Positions 7,506 to 16,713 of a stretch of 50,448 nucleotides of DNA are shown in pieces. Source of the stretch: Planctomycetota bacterium (GTDB taxonomy: Bacteria > Planctomycetota > Phycisphaerae > WQYP01); NCBI GenBank assembly GCA_021808105.1, contig JAKBCC010000004.1:1-50448 (forward strand), read 5' to 3'. The notes below the pieces were generated by a model that was given only the letters and a program-made list of their open reading frames with translations, did no database searches and had not been told where the DNA came from. Made by a program: the position numbers and the translations under genes. Each line of letters begins with the position of its first letter. The first letter of the stretch is position 1.

Positions 7506-8875
7506 TTCAAGCCACCTCCCGGCCAGCGCAATACGAGCACTTCCTCGCGAAGTTGCTGTCGTGTGGCCGTGGCCAGCCGCGTACGGAATAGATCAAGTCC
7601 CACGACTTTATAACCCAGACCTTCACCGATTTCCGCCAGGATTGCCCCGGTATGAATCATCACCTGGAAAAAAGAAGCCTGATCGCCCACCACGTATGCC
7701 AAGTTCGCACCGGGTTTAAGCAACGGGCGCAGTGTTGCGAGGTGGCGTGCCATTCCGCCAAAATACAATTCGGCAACCTTGCCATACATTCGCTCAAACC
7801 CGCTGGTTTTGCCCAACTCAAGCCTTCGTGACTCAATTCGGGCCACCAACTTCTGGACAGTTTGATTGTCGGCAACCCATCGTCCGTCATCATCGCCCCT
7901 GTAAACATTGCGGGTATTGGAACGCATCAAGGTTCGCTTGAAACCTTGCAGCTCAGCTTTATCGGAGATAAACCCAAGAACAACGGATTCCAGCCGAGTG
8001 GTGCGGGTGTAATCCTTTTCATTGGGATACGGAGGTGAGGTTATCACCGCAGAAATTTGCCGGCTCCCCAGCGTCGCAGCGAGCTGGGCGAGGCTTCGGG
8101 CGTCTCCGTGCACTGTGGTAGCGGGAACGCTTTGGTATGGATGTAACGCGGCCATATCAGCCGCTATTATGCGCACTCGCGCAAGCCACTGTGCAACCAC
8201 GGCGACATCATGCTTGGGCGGCCCTACGCCCACTTCCGGCCCAAAATGCAGATTACCGATATTTTGAACCAATGCCGACGCCAGCGCCAATCGGAAGATT
8301 TTCCCCTCCTCCATCGCGCCGGTATATCGATCAATTTCATCCAGAAGAACAAGCGCCTTGTGCAGAGGAATCGGGCTGATCGAATCACGCAACAAGAGCT
8401 TGGCCCTGTGGGCCGGTAGGCACCGCAGTTGCCTTTTGACCGGGAGGCCTGTTTCGCACAGCAGCGGCAGATTGTAATCGTCCGGGAACCCGTCCTCCTG
8501 TAACTGTTGGCGGGCGGCGGTAGCAATTTTCTCCGCGTGGGCGGCAACGGTACTACCCGAAAACCTCCAAGACGTCTTCACGGCGCTGGCGAAGTAGGCC
8601 ATTGGATTCGCTTCGACGCCGATCGAACTGATGTGGTGCTTCTTGCATTCCACAAGGGTGGTACCGGTACCGCAAAAGGGATCCAGAACAAGGCCGCCCG
8701 GCGCAACGCCGAATTTGTGGAGGTAATCCGACACCAAGTGTGGTGGAAATGACAGCACAAAACGGTACCAGTCGTGGCCGGCGCGGTCTTCGGGTTGCAA
8801 GCGATTCATGTTGCCGGGCAAGATGTCCGCGTGCTTGCGCCGCAGAGGTTTAATTTCGCCGGAAATAACGGTCAT
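7502..8875 (-). CDS. DNA methyltransferase (N4-cytosine or N6-adenine)
   Basis: The 457 residues include the AdoMet-binding motif I DPFCGTGTT (65-73) and the catalytic motif IV TSPPYPN (279-285). A SPPY motif is typical of exocyclic amino methyltransferases. The order motif I then motif IV, about 205 residues apart, differs from the beta class where the SPPY motif comes first. The long insert between them probably contains or adjoins the target recognition region. The product would modify the host DNA and protect it from the nuclease encoded immediately downstream. The start has only a weak ribosome binding site. No transposase or integrase flanks the pair. Confidence 0.88.
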   Translation of the reverse strand: MTVISGEIKPLRRKHADILPGNMNRLQPEDRAGHDWYRFVLSFPPHLVSDYLHKFGVAPGGLVLDPFCGTGTTLVECKKHHISSIGVEANPMAYFASAVKTSWRFSGSTVAAHAEKIATAARQQLQEDGFPDDYNLPLLCETGLPVKRQLRCLPAHRAKLLLRDSISPIPLHKALVLLDEIDRYTGAMEEGKIFRLALASALVQNIGNLHFGPEVGVGPPKHDVAVVAQWLARVRIIAADMAALHPYQSVPATTVHGDARSLAQLAATLGSRQISAVITSPPYPNEKDYTRTTRLESVVLGFISDKAELQGFKRTLMRSNTRNVYRGDDDGRWVADNQTVQKLVARIESRRLELGKTSGFERMYGKVAELYFGGMARHLATLRPLLKPGANLAYVVGDQASFFQVMIHTGAILAEIGEGLGYKVVGLDLFRTRLATATRQQLREEVLVLRWPGGGLK

Positions 8876-9047
8876 TGGTATCCGAACCTTTTTCGCTTCT
8901 CATCTAACGCGAAGACAATAATACCGCTTTGAACTGATTACAGAAAGCTGGAGTATCGGGACGCGATAAATAGGCCAAAATAGATTCCGGGCGCAAAATT
9001 CATCGGTGCGGTCCACTGCCGCGATGTGGGACGTCGGGTTCGAGGCA

Positions 9048-10346
9048 TCACGCCTTGATCAGGTCCAGTGTCTTAAACCCATGGCCCAGAATTTTTTGGC
9101 TGTCGGCTTGCAGCCACTTAGACAAAATGCTGGCGTACACGCTGCGGAAGTCGGTGCTGAATTTTAGATCGCCCATTTGCAGATTTTCTTTCGCCAGAGA
9201 TGGCTGCGTGCCAATTAAGCCGGATTTTATGCCGCCGCCAAAAATAAACATCGGGGCGGCAGTACCGTGGTCAGTTCCCAAACTGGCATTTTCCGCCACG
9301 CGGCGGCCAAACTCTGAAAACGTCACCACCATCGTCTTCTGGTGCAGGCCCTGCGCTTTGAGATCACGCATAAACGCGGACAATCCATCGGAAATTTCCG
9401 CCATCAGCGTGTCATGCGCCTTTTGTTGCTGCGCGTGCGTATCAAAGCCGCCCATGGACACATAATAAACCCGTGTGGGCAAGTTGGATGCGATCATCTT
9501 GGCCACCAGACTCAACGACTTGGCCAATTGCGACGCCGGATAACTGACATGGTTTTGCGCCTTCTCCACCGCATCGCGTATATCCCGGCCGGAAATTTCC
9601 GCATCTAATGCGGTGCGTTGCAGAAAATCCAACTCCTGATTGGCGCACACGGGGCATGGCGTGTCATGCGGGCCGATGCCATTGATGCTGCGATAAACAT
9701 CTCTTAACTGCTGATGAGTTTTATCACCGCCGCGCCCGGGCAGCCACTGAAATTGTTCCGGCGTCTGAAATGACACGGGTTGAAATTTACTTCCGGCTAA
9801 AGCGACCGGGGAAAGCGATCCGATGCTGATGCCCGCATCCGGATGGATGGGATCAGTGCCGGAACATTGGGCGTCAAAATACCGCCCCAGCCAGCCGCGC
9901 TTGCCGATTTTTGCCGGTTCACCGGTTTCCCAAATGGCGGTGGAGCGAAAGTGCGACCGGTTCGGATTGGGGTAGCCGACACCCAGGATCACGCCCATTT
10001 CGCCTTCATCATAAAGCGATTTCATGCCTTTCATGGCGGGATGCAGCGCCAGCGAGTTCCCCAGCGGCAGCAAATTTTCCGTAATAGCCAGATGGGGCCG
10101 CGCCCGCCGATAATCATCATTGTCAACCGGGATAACGGTAGACAGGCCGTCATTTCCCCCGCCCAACTGCACCACCACCAGTACCCGGTCATCCCCGCGC
10201 CCGGCACGGGATTGTGTCAACGGCTGATCCGCCGGGTTATTCATAGCGAACGCTGTGCGCTGCAGAAATGCCGGCAACGTGGCTGCGGCGGAAAGAATGG
10301 TTAATCCGCGACCGACAAAAACTCGACGTGTATGCAGCGTATCCAT
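9048..10346 (-). CDS. DUF1501 family exported protein
   Basis: The 432 residues begin with TRRVFVGRGLTILSAAATLPAF, close to a twin-arginine signal (TRRxFV). The body carries the features of DUF1501: VVVQLGGGNDGLSTVIP near residue 55, GYPNPNRSHFRSTAIWETG, SMGGFDTHAQQ, VVTFSEFGRRVAEN and GTDHGTAAPMFIFGG. The Asp and His residues in these segments recall the alkaline-phosphatase/sulfatase superfamily, but no reaction is established. These proteins are very common in planctomycetes and are regularly encoded beside a DUF1800 gene, as here (96 bases upstream in the same direction). GAGGTG lies about five bases before the ATG. Confidence 0.92.
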   Translation of the reverse strand: MDTLHTRRVFVGRGLTILSAAATLPAFLQRTAFAMNNPADQPLTQSRAGRGDDRVLVVVQLGGGNDGLSTVIPVDNDDYRRARPHLAITENLLPLGNSLALHPAMKGMKSLYDEGEMGVILGVGYPNPNRSHFRSTAIWETGEPAKIGKRGWLGRYFDAQCSGTDPIHPDAGISIGSLSPVALAGSKFQPVSFQTPEQFQWLPGRGGDKTHQQLRDVYRSINGIGPHDTPCPVCANQELDFLQRTALDAEISGRDIRDAVEKAQNHVSYPASQLAKSLSLVAKMIASNLPTRVYYVSMGGFDTHAQQQKAHDTLMAEISDGLSAFMRDLKAQGLHQKTMVVTFSEFGRRVAENASLGTDHGTAAPMFIFGGGIKSGLIGTQPSLAKENLQMGDLKFSTDFRSVYASILSKWLQADSQKILGHGFKTLDLIKA

Positions 10347-10442
10347 GAATCACCTCATTAAAGGATTTAATTTTTGGAACATTCCTTAACACCCTGTCGC
10401 CGGATTTATCCGGTTAGGGCCTTGGCCATCACCGCGCGGCAA

Positions 10443-11969
10443 TCAGCACAACTGATATTCCGGCATGGCCATAATCAATTCCACCAATTCCAGCAGTCGC
10501 CAATGCGTGCCACCATCCGCCGGATTTAATGCTTTGCCTTCCGCCGATTCCGATTGATTCAAAACGCAAATTAATTGCTCGCGTTTTGCCGGGTCAACAT
10601 GATCTGCGATAAGCCGAGTGAGAAAATAATCAACCGCACCGTCTGTGGTGGCGACGCCGGCGCGGGCCAAATCCAGCTCCGGCGAAAAGCCGGTTTGAAA
10701 TTCCGTTAACTGCCGGGCATCGGGATGATTCCACGCTGAACTTTGCGCGCGGGGAGGCCGCTGTCCGGTTACCAGAGATCCCGGCATATCATAGCGGCCA
10801 AATAACGTGCTGGTGTTGATCCACGCCCTCCCGTGGGGCCAACCTCCGACGTTGGGAGCTTCAAACAGTTCCTGCCCCATGGACTTCATGGTGTAGAGCA
10901 TTCCGTTGGTATTAGGCACCGGCACATTCAAGGCGCAGAGGCTGCCGGCGACCAACTCCATGGGTGATTTAATCTTGCGCCGCATGACTGCATCCGAATA
11001 AAACCATCGGCTGGAAAACAACTGCTTGAGCACCGGTGCCATACGCCAGTCTGATGCGCGGAGTTTTTGGGCCAGGGCATCGACAAGTTCGGGCGGCGGA
11101 TCATCCGATGTGAAAAAAGCCGAGAGCTTGAATGCGAAATGTTTGGCCGTTGCCGGCTGCTGGAAAATAATGCGGACAATATCATCGCCATTAAAATTGC
11201 CGGTGTGGCCAAGAAATGTCTTTTCACCGTCATCATGCTGGAACGGGTGAAAAACAAAACGATCGCCGACAAATGTCCACCCGGTCCAGGCCCGAGCGGA
11301 CTGCCGCACATCCTCTTCGGTATAATTGCCGATGCCCATGGTGAACAATTCCATCAGTTCCCTGGCGTAGTTTTCATTGGCATGGCCTTTGCGATTCTGA
11401 TTGTTGTTCAGATAGCGCAGCATGGCGGGATCTTTGCTGATATTAACGGTCAACACCTTGGCGCTGCCGGTGGCAAATTTCCGGAACAACTGATTCTGCA
11501 CATACATGTGATACGCATTATTAACCGATGAAAAGGCACTGACAAACAGCCCATGCCAGAACAGCGTCATTTTCTCTTCGAGAGGCCGTTTGGTTTTTAA
11601 CATGCGGTTAATCCACCAGCATCGCATTTCCTGCATTTTGGAAAAACCGGTCTGGTTCAGCAGTTGAAAATATTCGCGCCGTTCTTTTTTGCTTAGCGGC
11701 CTGAGGAACCGGCGTGCTTCACGAAAATTCGCGAACGCTCGGTGCGATAATGGACCGAATTCCAATGCCGGTAGATGATCCGGAATATTCTGGTAGTAGA
11801 CCATACTCTCAATGGCCTGATGCGGCCCCATGCGCACCAGAACGTCAATATCCTCCGGCGTGCCGCCAAAGCCGGCGCGATTCAGCAGGTGGCTGGCGGT
11901 TCGCCAATTCCACTTAAATGAATCATCTGACCAGATGGGCGTTAAGAGCGATTCAGAAGCCGTGAGCAT
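10443..11969 (-). CDS. DUF1800 family protein
   Basis: This 508-residue protein shows DUF1800 features: HLLNRAGFGGTPEDID near residue 27, the segment KTKRPLEEKMTLFWHGLFVSAF, NENYARELMELFTMGIG and YTEEDVRQSARAWTGW, and GWPHGRAWINTSTLFGRY towards the end. No obvious signal peptide is present. The family is of unknown function and is nearly always paired with DUF1501, which follows here. In other bacteria such pairs have been linked to surface or extracellular deposits; here that is only an association. CAGGAG about nine bases upstream supports the ATG. Confidence 0.92.
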   Translation of the reverse strand: MLTASESLLTPIWSDDSFKWNWRTASHLLNRAGFGGTPEDIDVLVRMGPHQAIESMVYYQNIPDHLPALEFGPLSHRAFANFREARRFLRPLSKKERREYFQLLNQTGFSKMQEMRCWWINRMLKTKRPLEEKMTLFWHGLFVSAFSSVNNAYHMYVQNQLFRKFATGSAKVLTVNISKDPAMLRYLNNNQNRKGHANENYARELMELFTMGIGNYTEEDVRQSARAWTGWTFVGDRFVFHPFQHDDGEKTFLGHTGNFNGDDIVRIIFQQPATAKHFAFKLSAFFTSDDPPPELVDALAQKLRASDWRMAPVLKQLFSSRWFYSDAVMRRKIKSPMELVAGSLCALNVPVPNTNGMLYTMKSMGQELFEAPNVGGWPHGRAWINTSTLFGRYDMPGSLVTGQRPPRAQSSAWNHPDARQLTEFQTGFSPELDLARAGVATTDGAVDYFLTRLIADHVDPAKREQLICVLNQSESAEGKALNPADGGTHWRLLELVELIMAMPEYQLC

Positions 11970-12175
11970 GGCAGATACTCCTGATATTCAATAACCGCAG
12001 AGTCCGATACATTCAGTTATCGGCATAATTTGGAAACCGTCATCAGGATGTTTGGCGGCGATACGTGGTGCCGCAATAACATCGTGAACGGCTTCTCATG
12101 GATTAAACGCGCAACCTCGTGCGAAGTTGCACCCGGCAGGGCTGCAACTATCTGCCATTCAGCGCGTGTGGTAAC

Positions 12176-13252
12176 ATGATGATTATGAAACGGACATTTT
12201 GCTTATCGGTGCCCCGTGCATTTTTTGCCGCCTTATGCGGCAGCGTGCTCGCCGGGCTTGGCAGCGGTGCGGCGTATGCAGATTATCCCGTCGGACCGAG
12301 TCCTGCAGTAACTCTCACCAAGCCCCCGGCTGCGCCGGTGTGGAAACTGGGCGCGGTGGCTCCGCGGTTGCATGTCACGGAATTGTCGGGACAGAAGATT
12401 TCGCTCTCGCAATTTTCCGGTAAGTTAATTCTTCTGGAATTTGGCAGTCTTACCGAACCGGCGTTCCGGCTAAGCGCCCCAAGCGTGAACTGGCTGGCAC
12501 GCCAATGGAAAAACAAAGTGCAGGTTCTGCTGGTGTATGAGAAAGAATCTCATCCGGCGGGCGGCACGCGGGCGTTGAAAATTAACAAAACTGCAGGCTT
12601 TTCAATTCCCCAGGCAAAGGATCAATCTCAACGCCTTGCCGACGCCCGTCGGGCGCAACACGTTTTGCACCTGCAATTTCCCCTCATGACCGTTGATAAC
12701 GCACAAAATAAGACTGCCCTGGCGTATGGGTCGCTGCCGAACATGACATTTCTAATTAATGCTCACGGCCAGTTGATCGGGGCATGGCCCTGGATGGCTC
12801 CGTGGCAACTTCGCGGTGCGGTTTCGGCTGTGCTTAATGGCAAGCCGATCCCGGGGGGCTATATGAGTTCGGGCTTTACCGCCGGCACCTCACCGCCCAT
12901 GGAATTCGATTATCAATCCATTCCCCCGGCTTCTCCACAAACCCTCGCCGACGCCCTTGACCGCGCGGGGGTCACAAAGCAACAACTCTCTAAATTACTG
13001 CCTTCGCTGACCGATTTCTCTACAACCTTACTGAAAACCCAGCAGCAACTGGCGCAGCTTCGCTCCAAGAAAAGGCAGTTTAACGGCAACTTTCACCGAG
13101 CTATGAATAAGACACTCGACGGCTTGCGGAAATCTGCAAAAGAATTGACACTGGCTTTGCAGCGCTATGTCAATCACCAACAATACACGGAAATTCTCTC
13201 CGCCCTCGACCGGGGAAAGCTGCAGCGCATCTTTAAGCCAGTGAGCCAGTAG
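12176..13252 (+). CDS. exported thioredoxin-fold protein resembling iodothyronine deiodinase, active site lost
   Basis: Three ATGs at 12176, 12179 and 12185 precede a Sec signal peptide (MKRTFCLSV... ending GAAYA-D), so I chose this start over the upstream frame opening at 12119. After the signal comes a redoxin domain with LILLEFGSLTEPAFR. It aligns with the FGSCTUPPF active site of the iodothyronine deiodinase family, and LVYEKESHPAGG aligns with the family's YIxEAHPxDGW. Both catalytic positions (Cys and Cys/Sec) are replaced, by Leu and Glu, so thiol chemistry at that site is unlikely. The last ~110 residues are helical and charged, probably coiled. The role is unknown. It is transcribed away from the DUF1800 gene. 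Confidence 0.75.
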   Translation: MMIMKRTFCLSVPRAFFAALCGSVLAGLGSGAAYADYPVGPSPAVTLTKPPAAPVWKLGAVAPRLHVTELSGQKISLSQFSGKLILLEFGSLTEPAFRLSAPSVNWLARQWKNKVQVLLVYEKESHPAGGTRALKINKTAGFSIPQAKDQSQRLADARRAQHVLHLQFPLMTVDNAQNKTALAYGSLPNMTFLINAHGQLIGAWPWMAPWQLRGAVSAVLNGKPIPGGYMSSGFTAGTSPPMEFDYQSIPPASPQTLADALDRAGVTKQQLSKLLPSLTDFSTTLLKTQQQLAQLRSKKRQFNGNFHRAMNKTLDGLRKSAKELTLALQRYVNHQQYTEILSALDRGKLQRIFKPVSQ

Positions 13253-13289
13253 AGCGAGGCTTCTGTGCGGGGAGCATTTCTAATCTCTC

Positions 13290-13419
13290 TGGGCGTGGCA
13301 ATTTTTCCGGGCTGGGTAAAAAAGCCGCATTTTCACAGGAATGCTGAAGCCCACCGGGATAAACCCGGCGGCTCGCCGGTCGAGTTGATGCGGGGTGCCC
13401 GGAAAAATTGCCACGCCCA
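13290..13419. repeat. 130-base element bounded by a perfect 23-bp inverted repeat
   Basis: The arms at 13290-13312 and 13397-13419 are perfect reverse complements (core GGGCGTGGCAATTTTTCCGG). A second, nested pair (ccgcat near 13324 and atgcgg near 13387) and an inner GC-rich hairpin ccgggataaacccgg could form within the loop. There is no T-run after the right arm, so it is not a simple terminator. It resembles a REP/BIME or small MITE-like element, or a structured RNA between the deiodinase-like gene and rpsA. Confidence 0.7.
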
Positions 13420-13451
13420 TCTCTCATCTCTCTTCCGCATACGGCCATTAT

Positions 13452-13479
13452 TTGATCTATTTACGCCATCCTGTATACT
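13452..13479 (+). promoter_or_regulatory. predicted sigma-70-type promoter of rpsA
   Basis: A -35 hexamer TTGATC (13452-13457) and a -10 hexamer TATACT (13474-13479) are 16 bases apart. The transcript would start near 13486, giving a leader of about 195 bases before the rpsA ATG. Confidence 0.55.
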
Positions 13480-13681
13480 CATGTGCTTATTCACAGGTTG
13501 ATGAACTGTCTTAGCTAAGACTTTTCCAAGCCCGTGGATAAGCCCGGTAAGGCGTCAGCCCGGGATTTTCATCAGCGATGTAGCTGGGGAAATAAAGTCT
13601 GGGCCGGTCTTTTTCGCCCGTCATTTCCGCGGTCTCTTTACTTTTAATGCGGCTATCACGGGGAAAGGTTCCAAATCTTTT

Positions 13682-15394
13682 ATGGTTAATTTCGCGTTAC
13701 TCAAAGAATTAGGCTTGGATGATCAGGCCGCCTCAGTGGAAATCCAGAGCAAATATGAAAATATTGACGACGCTCAAATTGGCGGCTTGATGGAGAAAAG
13801 CGGCAACAGTTTTACCAATGGCTCAATGTTGAAGGGTAAAATTGTCAATATCCGCGGCGATGATGTCGTGTTGGAAATCGGCCTTAAGAGCGAAGGCGTG
13901 CTTTCGCTGATGCGGGAATTTGATGACCCCTCCTCCGTTGAAGTCGGGGATGAAATCACCGTCCTGCTGGAACAGGTGGAATCAGAAAATGGTCTGGTCC
14001 AGATTTCCAAGCGTAAAGCCGACCGCATCATCGGCTGGGAAACCATTGTCACCACCAAAAAAGAAGGCGATCCGATCAGCGGCAAAGTCACGCGGAAAAT
14101 CAAGGGCGGCCTGCTGGTGGACATCGGCGTGCCGGTGTTCTTGCCCGCTTCACAAGTGGATATTCGCCGCCCGGCGGATATTGGCGAGTTTATTAACAAA
14201 ATCATCGACGCAGAAATTCTTAAAATTGATCTTGAACGCCGCAACATCGTTATCAGCCGGCGCAAGCTCATGGAGCGTCATCGCACCGAAGCCAAGCAGA
14301 AACTCTTTGACGAAATTGTCGTCGGGCAGGTGCGTAAGGGTACGGTTAAGAATATTGCCGATTTCGGTGCATTTGTGGACCTTGGCGGCGTGGACGGGCT
14401 GCTGCACATCACCGATATGAGCTGGGGCCGCATCAATCACCCATCCGATATGGTCAAACTGGATGAGGAAATTGAAGTTGCCGTTCTGAATGTGGACCGC
14501 GACAAGGAAAAAATCGCCCTGGGCCTCAAGCAGAAACATGCCTCGCCATGGGAACATGTTGATGAAAAATACCCGATCGGCACGCGCATCAAGGGTCAGG
14601 TCACCAACATCATGAGCTACGGTGCCTTTGTTAAACTTGAAGAAGGCGTTGAAGGTCTGGTGCACATTTCCGAAATGAGCTGGACCAAACGCATCAATCA
14701 TCCCGGAGAAATGCTTTCCGTGGGTGAAGAAGTTGATGTCGTGGTGCTGGAAGTCAATAAAGGAAAACAGGAAATCAGCCTCGGCGTTAAACAAACCGAA
14801 GCCAATCCCTGGACAGTGCTGGCCGAGAAATATCCGCCGGGCACCGTTGTCACCGGTAAGGTCCGCAATTTGGCCAACTACGGGGCCTTTATTGAAATTG
14901 AAGAAGGCATTGACGGCCTGCTGCACGTAAGCGATATGTCCTGGACCAAGAAAATTGTCCACCCCAGCGAGATGATCAAGAAGGGCGACGCCATTCAATG
15001 CGTTGTGCTAAGCGTGGATCAGGAGAAGAACCGCGTGGCTCTGGGTGTCAAGCAGTTGGCGGAAGACCCATGGCTGCATGCTATTCCCACCAATTACCAC
15101 CCCGGCATGATCGTCAAGGGCAAGGTCACGAAGATCACCAATTTCGGTGTGTTTGTGGAACTTGAACCGGGTCTGGAAGGTCTGCTGCACATCAGCGAGC
15201 TTTCGGACAACAAGGTGGAAAATCCGCAGGACATGGTCAAACTGGATGACGAACTGGAAGTCAAGATTCTCCGCGTGGATATTGAAGACCGGAAAATCGG
15301 CCTGTCACTCAAACGCGCCCAATGGGGTGAAGACCGGGAATCCTCTGAATCCGAACGTCCGGCTAAGAAATACCGCGGCGGTCTGGAAAGCTGA
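13682..15394 (+). CDS. rpsA: 30S ribosomal protein S1
   Basis: This 570-residue protein contains six S1 RNA-binding domains, at about residues 50-116, 133-199, 217-287, 302-372, 389-459 and 476-546. The later repeats carry clear S1 hallmarks such as GTVKNIADFGAFVDLGGVDGLLHI, GAFVKLEEGVEGLVHISEMSW and GVFVELEPGLEGLLHISEL. S1 binds mRNA near the start codon on the small ribosomal subunit and allows initiation on structured or weak leaders. The length and domain count match the full-size family. The gene is monocistronic here, with a predicted promoter upstream and a strong terminator downstream. Its own Shine-Dalgarno is weak. Confidence 0.97.
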   Translation: MVNFALLKELGLDDQAASVEIQSKYENIDDAQIGGLMEKSGNSFTNGSMLKGKIVNIRGDDVVLEIGLKSEGVLSLMREFDDPSSVEVGDEITVLLEQVESENGLVQISKRKADRIIGWETIVTTKKEGDPISGKVTRKIKGGLLVDIGVPVFLPASQVDIRRPADIGEFINKIIDAEILKIDLERRNIVISRRKLMERHRTEAKQKLFDEIVVGQVRKGTVKNIADFGAFVDLGGVDGLLHITDMSWGRINHPSDMVKLDEEIEVAVLNVDRDKEKIALGLKQKHASPWEHVDEKYPIGTRIKGQVTNIMSYGAFVKLEEGVEGLVHISEMSWTKRINHPGEMLSVGEEVDVVVLEVNKGKQEISLGVKQTEANPWTVLAEKYPPGTVVTGKVRNLANYGAFIEIEEGIDGLLHVSDMSWTKKIVHPSEMIKKGDAIQCVVLSVDQEKNRVALGVKQLAEDPWLHAIPTNYHPGMIVKGKVTKITNFGVFVELEPGLEGLLHISELSDNKVENPQDMVKLDDELEVKILRVDIEDRKIGLSLKRAQWGEDRESSESERPAKKYRGGLES

Positions 15395-15430
15395 GTTCTG
15401 TTCCCACATTCTGGGTTCATGAAAATTTCA

Positions 15431-15467
15431 GGCGGGTGCGGCAAAAGCCGCGCCCGCCTTTTTTTTT
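15431..15467 (+). terminator. rho-independent terminator of rpsA
   Basis: A 12-bp GC-rich stem (ggcgggtgcggc with gccgcgcccgcc, one G-T pair) encloses an AAAA loop and is followed by nine T residues. It lies 37 bases after the rpsA stop and its T-run overlaps the stop of the convergent gene at 15466. Confidence 0.93.
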
Positions 15468-16689
15468 ATAGCCACCAGCGGCAGGAATAGGCCAGGGTAC
15501 TAAGGAATCGCTGCTTAAGTGTGCGCTTTTCGCAGTCAGAGAATCGAATCCGGCGGCTGCGGCGCAATTCGTTGCGGGTAATGCGAATGACGGCCTGCGC
15601 AAAGGCGGTCGAGCGTATGACAGCCATAAATTCCAAGTTGATATATAAGCTTCGCGGATCCATATTGGCTGATCCGACCACCGTCCACTGCCGGTCAATG
15701 ACCATCGCTTTTGTGTGCATAACGCGGTTCTTACGTTCATACAACCGGACACCCACTCGTAAAAGTTTACGATACAGATACCAGGCACCATACTGGGCAA
15801 TAGGGACATCCGTCATGGCGGGAACCAGCACATGCACGTGCAGGTTTCTTTTCCGCGCCCGGATGATTTCGCCCATCACACGCCCCACGGGAATAAAATA
15901 AGCCATGACGATTATCACGCTATGGTTAGCGGCGCGTAACAGGCGGCGAAAGACGCGCGGTGCCCGGCTGAACTTAAGTCCCGGCCCGGTATCAAAAAAG
16001 TGGATGGATTCGGGATTCTGCAGTAACTTCACGCGCCGATAGCCGCCGGGGCGCGGTGGCATCTTCTCACCTTTGGCGTGCATCCATGATCGTTCAAAAC
16101 TATAGGCAACCTCCACCTGTTGCGGACCGGCCATACGAATGTGCATATCCCGCCAGGCCCCCGCCGGATCAACGGTTGGGTCGCCTGGCATTGGCCGAAA
16201 CAGGTGGCCGTGATCGTTAATGTTCATCCCGCCGAAATAAGCACAGCGTCTATCCACCACCAGCAACTTGCGATGATCGCGGCGATTCAGAATAACCAAT
16301 GCCGCAAGGGATCGTACCGCCTCTTTAACCCGGTGATAGGCGTGTACCTGAACACCGCCGGCCGATAGCTTTTCGAAGATAGCCGGATCAGTATGCTGAC
16401 TGCCCAGGGCATCATAAAGCAAGCGCACATCCACACCATCCCTAGCACGCTGCACCAGAGCATCGGCAATCGCATACGAAGCCCGATCATTGGCAAAAAT
16501 ATACGTTTCGAGCCAAACGCATTGTTTGGCGGCGGCAATATCCACCAGCATCGCTTCAAAAAGCACATGCGATTGGGTAAATAGCTCCAGACTGTTTCCC
16601 GCCACGAAAACGCACGCGACTGCTCCGGGAGTTTCAGGGTCGATGTCAGGCATATCGGCACGCTCCGGGGCCTTCTCGTGCTCTGTCAA
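15466..16689 (-). CDS. phospholipase D family / cardiolipin synthase-like protein
   Basis: The 407 residues hold two HKD motifs: HRKLLVVD (139-146) followed by GGMN, and HTKAMVID (325-332) followed by GSANMDPRS. Two HKD motifs make one active site through a phospho-histidine intermediate. The pattern and length fit ClsB-type cardiolipin synthases, which join phosphatidylglycerol with another lipid. The N-terminal membrane helices of ClsA-type enzymes are absent, consistent with the ClsB group. Nuclease or other phospholipase activity cannot be excluded. The stop lies within the T-run of the rpsA terminator. It follows a cupin gene on the same strand after 24 bases. Confidence 0.88.
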   Translation of the reverse strand: MTEHEKAPERADMPDIDPETPGAVACVFVAGNSLELFTQSHVLFEAMLVDIAAAKQCVWLETYIFANDRASYAIADALVQRARDGVDVRLLYDALGSQHTDPAIFEKLSAGGVQVHAYHRVKEAVRSLAALVILNRRDHRKLLVVDRRCAYFGGMNINDHGHLFRPMPGDPTVDPAGAWRDMHIRMAGPQQVEVAYSFERSWMHAKGEKMPPRPGGYRRVKLLQNPESIHFFDTGPGLKFSRAPRVFRRLLRAANHSVIIVMAYFIPVGRVMGEIIRARKRNLHVHVLVPAMTDVPIAQYGAWYLYRKLLRVGVRLYERKNRVMHTKAMVIDRQWTVVGSANMDPRSLYINLEFMAVIRSTAFAQAVIRITRNELRRSRRIRFSDCEKRTLKQRFLSTLAYSCRWWL

Positions 16690-16713
16690 GCCTAAACATC
16701 AGGCTTGAAAGAA

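Larger units (their letters stand above)
13253..13681. other. 429-base leader and intergenic region upstream of rpsA
   Basis: From left to right it holds a 22-23 bp inverted repeat (13290-13419), a sigma-70-like promoter (13452-13479), two near-matches to a DnaA box (13487-13495 and 13533-13541), and a 10-bp palindrome cttagctaag (13510-13519). A leader of about 195 bases then runs to the rpsA ATG. No gene is visible. The weak Shine-Dalgarno of rpsA suggests that the leader may matter for S1 autoregulation, which is known in Proteobacteria; this is inference. Confidence 0.5.

Noticed and set aside
13487..13541. Two near-matches to a DnaA box, considered as a replication origin
   Set aside because: Only two imperfect sites, no AT-rich unwinding region, and no dnaA, dnaN or gyrB nearby.
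14150..14998. 282-codon minus-strand open frame
   Set aside because: It is antisense to the S1 domains of rpsA and repeats with their period.
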